Source: Bryobacterales bacterium (GTDB taxonomy: Bacteria; Acidobacteriota; Terriglobia; Bryobacterales; Bryobacteraceae). Taken from it: 36,096 bases of DNA. Both the position numbers and the translations under genes were made by a program. Under the pieces are notes generated by a model. The model saw nothing but the letters and a program-made list of their open reading frames with translations. It was not told the DNA's origin and did no database searches. Below are positions 32,703 to 36,096 of the stretch, piece after piece; the first letter of the stretch is position 1, and every line of letters starts with the position of its first letter. The stretch spans positions 1-36,096 of the forward strand of contig JAEUQG010000512.1 in the NCBI GenBank assembly GCA_016789755.1. The letters run 5' to 3'.

Positions 32703-32705
32703 CTA
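32703..32705 (-). other. In-frame TAG (amber) codon interrupting the DUF1800 gene
   Basis: Read on the reverse strand, ...GRFL-TAG-KASWGPSPDS... keeps one reading frame across the stop. DUF1800 proteins typically read RFL-x-(Q/K)-A-x-(F/W)-G-P here, so the TAG replaces exactly one residue and one base change (CAG, GAG or AAG to TAG) would explain it. No insertion or deletion is needed. Confidence 0.85.
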
Positions 32706-33056
32706 GAGGAAGCGGCCTGGGGAGCGTGCCGAGACCTTGGCGTTTGGCAAGTCGACTTCCACCACCTGGAGCTTGGAACCGGTGCCGTCGGGATTGCGCA
32801 CCTGGATGACGGCGAGTCCGCCGACGGTTTTCGAGTAGGACGTGGCGGCGCGCAAGCTGCCGTCAGGAAGCTTGATGGTAGGCAGCGGTTGGCCGCTGAG
32901 GAAGATGGCGGCGCCTGGCGCAAATTCTGCACCGGTGGTTGTAATGGTGACTGACCGATCGGCGAGGGCTGCCTTGCCGGTGACGAGCACGGGGTCAACG
33001 GCGAATGCCGGCGATAAAATCAGGAATATTGTAAACAGTATTAACTTGGAACTCAT
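32703..33056 (-). CDS. DUF1800 family protein, 5' part (signal peptide and Ig/IPT-like domain)
   Basis: A 117-residue product, MSSKLILFTIFLILSPAFA followed by a beta-rich domain, is the N-terminal portion of the DUF1800 gene that continues after the in-frame TAG. Residues 1-19 are a signal peptide. The next 90 (VTITTTGAEFAPGAAIFLSG, LPTIKLPDGSLRAATSY, GGLAVIQVRNPDG) resemble an Ig or IPT/TIG-like sandwich, as found before the DUF1800 core in acidobacterial members. Alone it would be a short exported sandwich domain without the catalytic-looking part. ATG 33056 has AGGGAG about 12 bases upstream. An inverted repeat (33079-33098) sits in the upstream region. Confidence 0.75.
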   Translation of the reverse strand: MSSKLILFTIFLILSPAFAVDPVLVTGKAALADRSVTITTTGAEFAPGAAIFLSGQPLPTIKLPDGSLRAATSYSKTVGGLAVIQVRNPDGTGSKLQVVEVDLPNAKVSARSPGRFL

Positions 33057-33479
33057 ATTGGCCTGCTACTCCCTTCCCTATCGGCAACACGACCGATAAA
33101 CAGAAGTTGCGTGTTTTGTTGCACGAGGGGTTCCAACGGGGCAAGAGCGGCCTATGGTGCGTTTTCCCCACTGCGATACGGCTGTATTGCGTCAGATCGC
33201 CCGATTGGGTGGGTGCTTTCCCCGACACTTGGCGCGCCAATCGTGCGCAATTCCCCCATGCTGTCCCGCCCGATTTTCTATCCCATTCATTTCGGGCAAG
33301 TTTGCCAATGAGAGAAAATTCACGGAACAGACACTTCTTTTGGGCAGTGATTTGCTGGCACAACATTGACAGGGCCGCTCCGGGTGAGACGGCCTCAGCC
33401 CACGTACTGGCAGAGACCACGCAGGCAACGATGACCCTCGTTGTGTGTGCGCCGCAAACCCCTTCCGGCCGCGATATTT
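33057..33479. other. 423-base gap without a gene; inverted repeats and a moderately lower GC
   Basis: The gap separates the divergent DUF1800 and carboxyltransferase genes and has no protein gene I can support. It contains four inverted repeats: TATCGG / CCGATA (33079-33084, 33093-33098), GCCCGA / TCGGGC (33268-33273, 33292-33297), GGCCG / CGGCC at about 33373-33395, and CAACGA / TCGTTG (33426-33431, 33438-33443). TTGACA at 33366-33371 could be a -35, but no -10 follows at a suitable distance. The hairpins nearest the carboxyltransferase could form a 5' leader; no known riboswitch core is recognised. Confidence 0.4.
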
Positions 33480-34985
33480 ATGGCTAGAACTATCGACGTG
33501 ACCGAACTGGTCCTCCGCGATGGCCATCAATCCCTACTGGCGACAAGGATGGCGATGGAGGACATGATTCCAGCCTGCGATGCAATCGACAAAGCTGGCT
33601 ACTGGAGTGTGGAATGCTGGGGTGGCGCGACCTACGATTCCTGCATCCGGTTCTTGAATGAAGACCCCTGGGAAAGGCTGCGCACGTTCCGCAAACTGCT
33701 GCCGAACTCGCGTTTGCAGATGCTGCTGCGGGGGCAAAACCTGCTTGGCTACCGGCACTACGAAGACACGGTCGTGGACCGGTTCGTGGAGCGATCGGCG
33801 GAGAACGGCATGGACGTGTTCCGCGTATTCGATGCGCTGAACGATATCCGCAATATCCGGCGGGCGTTAAAGGCCGTGCTGCGCACCGGCAAGCATGCCC
33901 AGGGCACGATTTGTTACACGGTGAGCCCGCTGCACACGGTGGATGAATTCGTGGACATGGCGGAGCAGTTGATGGAACTCGGCTGCGACTCGATTTGTCT
34001 GAAGGACATGGCGGCGCTGCTGAAGCCGCAACCGGCGTACGACATCGTGCGCGGGATCAAGGAGCGCTGCGGCGAGGAAACGCGCGTCCATGTGCATGTG
34101 CACGCCACCACGGGCGTGACGATGGTGAGCCTGATGAAGGCGATCGAGGCGGGGGCCGATTGCGTGGACACTTCCATCAGTTCGCTGAGCCTGGGGCCGG
34201 GCCACAATCCGACCGAAGCGCTGGTGGAAATGCTGGAAGGCACTCCCTATTCGACGTCTCTCGACAAAGACCTGCTGCTGAAGATCAAAGAGCATTTCGC
34301 CGCGGTGCGGCCGAAATACCGTCATTTCGAGAGCAATATTCTGGGGGTGGAGACCGAGATCTTCGATTCGCAGATTCCGGGCGGGATGATCTCGAACATG
34401 GAGAGCCAGTTGAAGCAGCAGGGCGCGGCGCAGCGGATCAAGGAAGTGCTGGCCGAGGTGCCGCGGGTGCGCAAAGACGCGGGCTATCCTCCGCTGGTGA
34501 CTCCGTCGAGCCAGATTGTGGGCACGCAGGCGGTGTTCAACGTACTGATGGGCCGGTATCAGGTGCTGACGGGCGAGTTCGCCGATCTGATGCTGGGCTA
34601 TTACGGCGAGACGGCGGGCACGCGCGACCCGCAGGTGATCGCCAAGGCGGCGCGGTTTGCGAAGAAGGAAGTAATCCGCCACCGGCCGGCGGACCTGCTG
34701 CGTCCGGAATGGGACAATCTGCGGGCGCAGGCAATCGGGCTGAAGGGCTGCAACGGCTCGGACGAGGATGTGCTGACGTACGCCATGTTCCCACAGGTGG
34801 CGCCGAAGTTCTTCCTCAGCCGGGAAGAAGGGCCGAAGTCGGTGGCCAAGGATCCGGCGGCGGCGGCGCCTGACAACGGGACGAAGCCGGCCCCGGCCGC
34901 GGCGCCCACGCCGGTGCGCACGGCCGTCAAATACGACGTGACGCTGGACGGCAAAGTCCATCAGATCACGGTCACCCCAGCATAA
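33480..34985 (+). CDS. Biotin-dependent carboxyltransferase, 5S/oxaloacetate decarboxylase alpha type
   Basis: A 501-residue protein of the HMGL-like TIM barrel plus conserved carboxylase domain family: the 5S subunit of transcarboxylase (oxaloacetate/pyruvate carboxyl transfer) or PycB. Metal site residues fit the 5S subunit with a constant offset of nine: D14 (LRDGHQSLLATRM), carbamylated Lys175 (SICLKDMAALLKP), H206 and H208 (VHVHVHAT). It lacks a biotinyl domain, but the end YDVTLDGKVHQITVTPA, after an Ala/Pro-rich linker, resembles the first strand of one, cut before the lysine motif. ATG 33480 is used because MARTIDVTELVLRDG is conserved; the longer GTG frame at 33441 adds unconserved residues. 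It is followed after 55 bases by the 12S-type subunit. Confidence 0.88.
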   Translation: MARTIDVTELVLRDGHQSLLATRMAMEDMIPACDAIDKAGYWSVECWGGATYDSCIRFLNEDPWERLRTFRKLLPNSRLQMLLRGQNLLGYRHYEDTVVDRFVERSAENGMDVFRVFDALNDIRNIRRALKAVLRTGKHAQGTICYTVSPLHTVDEFVDMAEQLMELGCDSICLKDMAALLKPQPAYDIVRGIKERCGEETRVHVHVHATTGVTMVSLMKAIEAGADCVDTSISSLSLGPGHNPTEALVEMLEGTPYSTSLDKDLLLKIKEHFAAVRPKYRHFESNILGVETEIFDSQIPGGMISNMESQLKQQGAAQRIKEVLAEVPRVRKDAGYPPLVTPSSQIVGTQAVFNVLMGRYQVLTGEFADLMLGYYGETAGTRDPQVIAKAARFAKKEVIRHRPADLLRPEWDNLRAQAIGLKGCNGSDEDVLTYAMFPQVAPKFFLSREEGPKSVAKDPAAAAPDNGTKPAPAAAPTPVRTAVKYDVTLDGKVHQITVTPA

Positions 34986-35040
34986 AAACATTTCGCCTCC
35001 CGCTTGTTTTAACGGACATTGGCAAGGAGATTCGTGTGTT

Positions 35041-36096
35041 ATGACCATGCAGGAAAAGATTGAAGACCTGCGGCAACGCAAGGCTCATCTGGAATCTGGC
35101 GGCGGCGCCGAACGCATCGCCAAACATAAGGAACAGGGCAAGCTGACGGCGCGCGAGCGCGTGGCGCACCTGGTGGACAGCGACAGCTTCGAGGAGTTCG
35201 GGCTGTACGCGCAGCATCGCTCGCACATGTTCGGCATGGAGGGCAAGGAGATGCCCGCCGATGGAGTGGTGACGGGCGCGGCGGCCATCGACGGACGGCT
35301 GGTGCACCTGGCGAGCCAGGATTTCACGGTCGGCGGGGGCGCGGCAGGGGAAGTGCACTCGCTCAAAGTGGCGGAGGTGATGAAGCTGTCGTTGAAGACA
35401 GGCTCGCCGTTCGTATTCATCAACGATTCGGGCGGAGCGCGGGTGCAGGAAGGCATCGATTCGCTGTCGGGCTACGGGCAGGTGTTTCATGTGAACGTGA
35501 TGCTGTCGGGGGCGGTGCCGCAGATTTCGGTGATCTGCGGTCCGTGCGCGGGCGGGGCGGCGTACTCGCCGGCGCTGACGGACTTCGTGATCCAGACGCG
35601 GCAGGCGCAGATGTTCATCACCGGGCCGCAGGTGATCAAGCAGGTGACGGGGGAGACCATCTCGGCCGATCAACTGGGAGGCGCCGATGCCCATATGGTG
35701 CATTCCGGAGTGATTCACTTCATTGCGGAGAACGACGAGGAAGCGCTATATCTTTGCCGGCGGCTGCTGAGTTTTCTTCCGGCCAACAACCTGGAAGATC
35801 CGCCGCAGCTTCCGACCAACGCCAATGTGGAGCCGAACGCGGCGCTGAACACGATGGTGCCGGTGGAGTCCAAGCAGGGCTATGACGTGCGCAACGTAAT
35901 TGCGGGAGTGGTGGACAACGGCGATTTTCTGGAAGTGCAGGCCGGCTACGCGATGAACATTGTGGTGGGGTTTGCGCGGATTCTGGGCCGCTCGGTAGGG
36001 ATTATCGCCAATCAGCCGACGGTGCTGGCCGGGGCGCTGGATATCAACGCTTCGACGAAGGCGTCGCGGTTCATCCGGTTCTGCAATGCGTTCAAC
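35041..36096 (+). CDS. Acyl-CoA carboxylase carboxyltransferase subunit, 12S/MmdA type (3' truncated)
   Basis: 352 codons are present and the frame is still open at the right edge. The crotonase-fold carboxyltransferase family is evident from GKLTARERVAHLVD, DGVVTGAAAIDGRLV, FINDSGGARVQEGI, GPCAGGAAYSPALTDF, MFITGPQVIKQVTGE and VESKQGYDVRNVIAGVVDNG. It is closest in style to the 12S/MmdA (methylmalonyl-CoA carboxyltransferase/decarboxylase) or PccB subunit. It should transfer the carboxyl group between carboxybiotin and propionyl-CoA. ATG 35041 has AAGGAG at 35022-35027, though 13 bases is a long spacer and ATG 35047 is an alternative. With the upstream gene it gives two of the transcarboxylase-type components; the biotin carrier is probably further right. 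Confidence 0.93.
   Translation, partial: MTMQEKIEDLRQRKAHLESGGGAERIAKHKEQGKLTARERVAHLVDSDSFEEFGLYAQHRSHMFGMEGKEMPADGVVTGAAAIDGRLVHLASQDFTVGGGAAGEVHSLKVAEVMKLSLKTGSPFVFINDSGGARVQEGIDSLSGYGQVFHVNVMLSGAVPQISVICGPCAGGAAYSPALTDFVIQTRQAQMFITGPQVIKQVTGETISADQLGGADAHMVHSGVIHFIAENDEEALYLCRRLLSFLPANNLEDPPQLPTNANVEPNAALNTMVPVESKQGYDVRNVIAGVVDNGDFLEVQAGYAMNIVVGFARILGRSVGIIANQPTVLAGALDINASTKASRFIRFCNAFN

Noticed and set aside
32703..32705. Pyrrolysine or programmed recoding at the amber codon
   Set aside because: No pylT/pylS or recoding element is visible in the window; a point mutation is simpler. It stays open only as a test in the main finding.
33356..33371. TGGCAC...TTGAC, resembling a sigma-54 -24/-12 promoter
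   Set aside because: The GG-N10-GC spacing fails: the bases at the -12 position are AC, not GC.
33107..33487. 126-codon forward open frame in the gap before the carboxyltransferase gene
   Set aside because: It has no ribosome-binding site or recognisable motif, and it overlaps the true start of the next gene in another frame.

Overview
The window looks like chromosome of a high-GC, diderm soil bacterium of the Acidobacteriota, most like the Solibacter/Bryobacter group. That placement is an inference from gene content: PQQ-type beta-propellers, a DUF1501/DUF1800 pair, a Tat-exported sulfatase and aminotransferase, an outer-membrane barrel, Trk and Kdp together, and a TP-linked SLH protein. 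No marker gene such as rRNA is present. There is no CRISPR array, insertion sequence, phage gene or tRNA.

Layout. 1-2375: the 3' part of an EF-hand-containing PQQ-like propeller, overlapping a YcaQ-type DNA glycosylase. 2377-7577: a degenerate ABC/Wzt-like protein, a beta-helix lipoprotein, an MFS carrier and a secreted D-aminoacylase-like amidohydrolase. 7682-13779: secreted or envelope proteins (a three-SLH protein with a TP linker, small exported proteins, a zinc-ribbon/membrane/LamG-like protein, a BamE-like protein, an outer-membrane barrel) and an Smr-DinB fusion. 13957-16785: trkA-trkH, a housekeeping potassium uptake pair. 16793-20565: a Tat-exported sulfatase converging on a three-gene reverse operon (DinB, DUF488, Tat-exported DegT aminotransferase) whose genes overlap by ATGA. 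20609-22009: a full-length paralogue of the first EF-hand propeller. 22014-29910: the complete kdp locus, with a 26-codon membrane microprotein gene before kdpF, then kdpF-A-B-C-D-E, behind direct repeats that look like KdpE sites. 29935-33056: a reverse DUF1800-DUF1501 pair, the DUF1800 gene split by an in-frame amber codon. 33480-36096: a biotin-dependent carboxyltransferase (5S-type) followed by a 12S-type carboxyltransferase that runs off the end.

How the genes work together. Trk and Kdp give two potassium-uptake systems, Trk probably constitutive and Kdp induced through KdpD/KdpE at low potassium. The last two genes are two parts of a propionyl/methylmalonyl/oxaloacetate-type carboxylation system; its biotin carrier and biotin carboxylase are not seen. 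Many other genes encode exported proteins for polymer or peptide breakdown and envelope functions.

At large scale the + strand changes from C-rich on the left (about 1-12.5 kb, whichever strand the genes are on) to G-rich on the right (clear from about 18 kb on). A C-to-G switch in this direction is what a replication origin would give, but I see no DnaA-box cluster. The most notable local signals are the in-frame amber codon in the DUF1800 gene, the kdp microprotein, the EF-hand pair shared by the two propellers, the Smr-DinB fusion and a structured low-GC intergenic region at 10985-11256.
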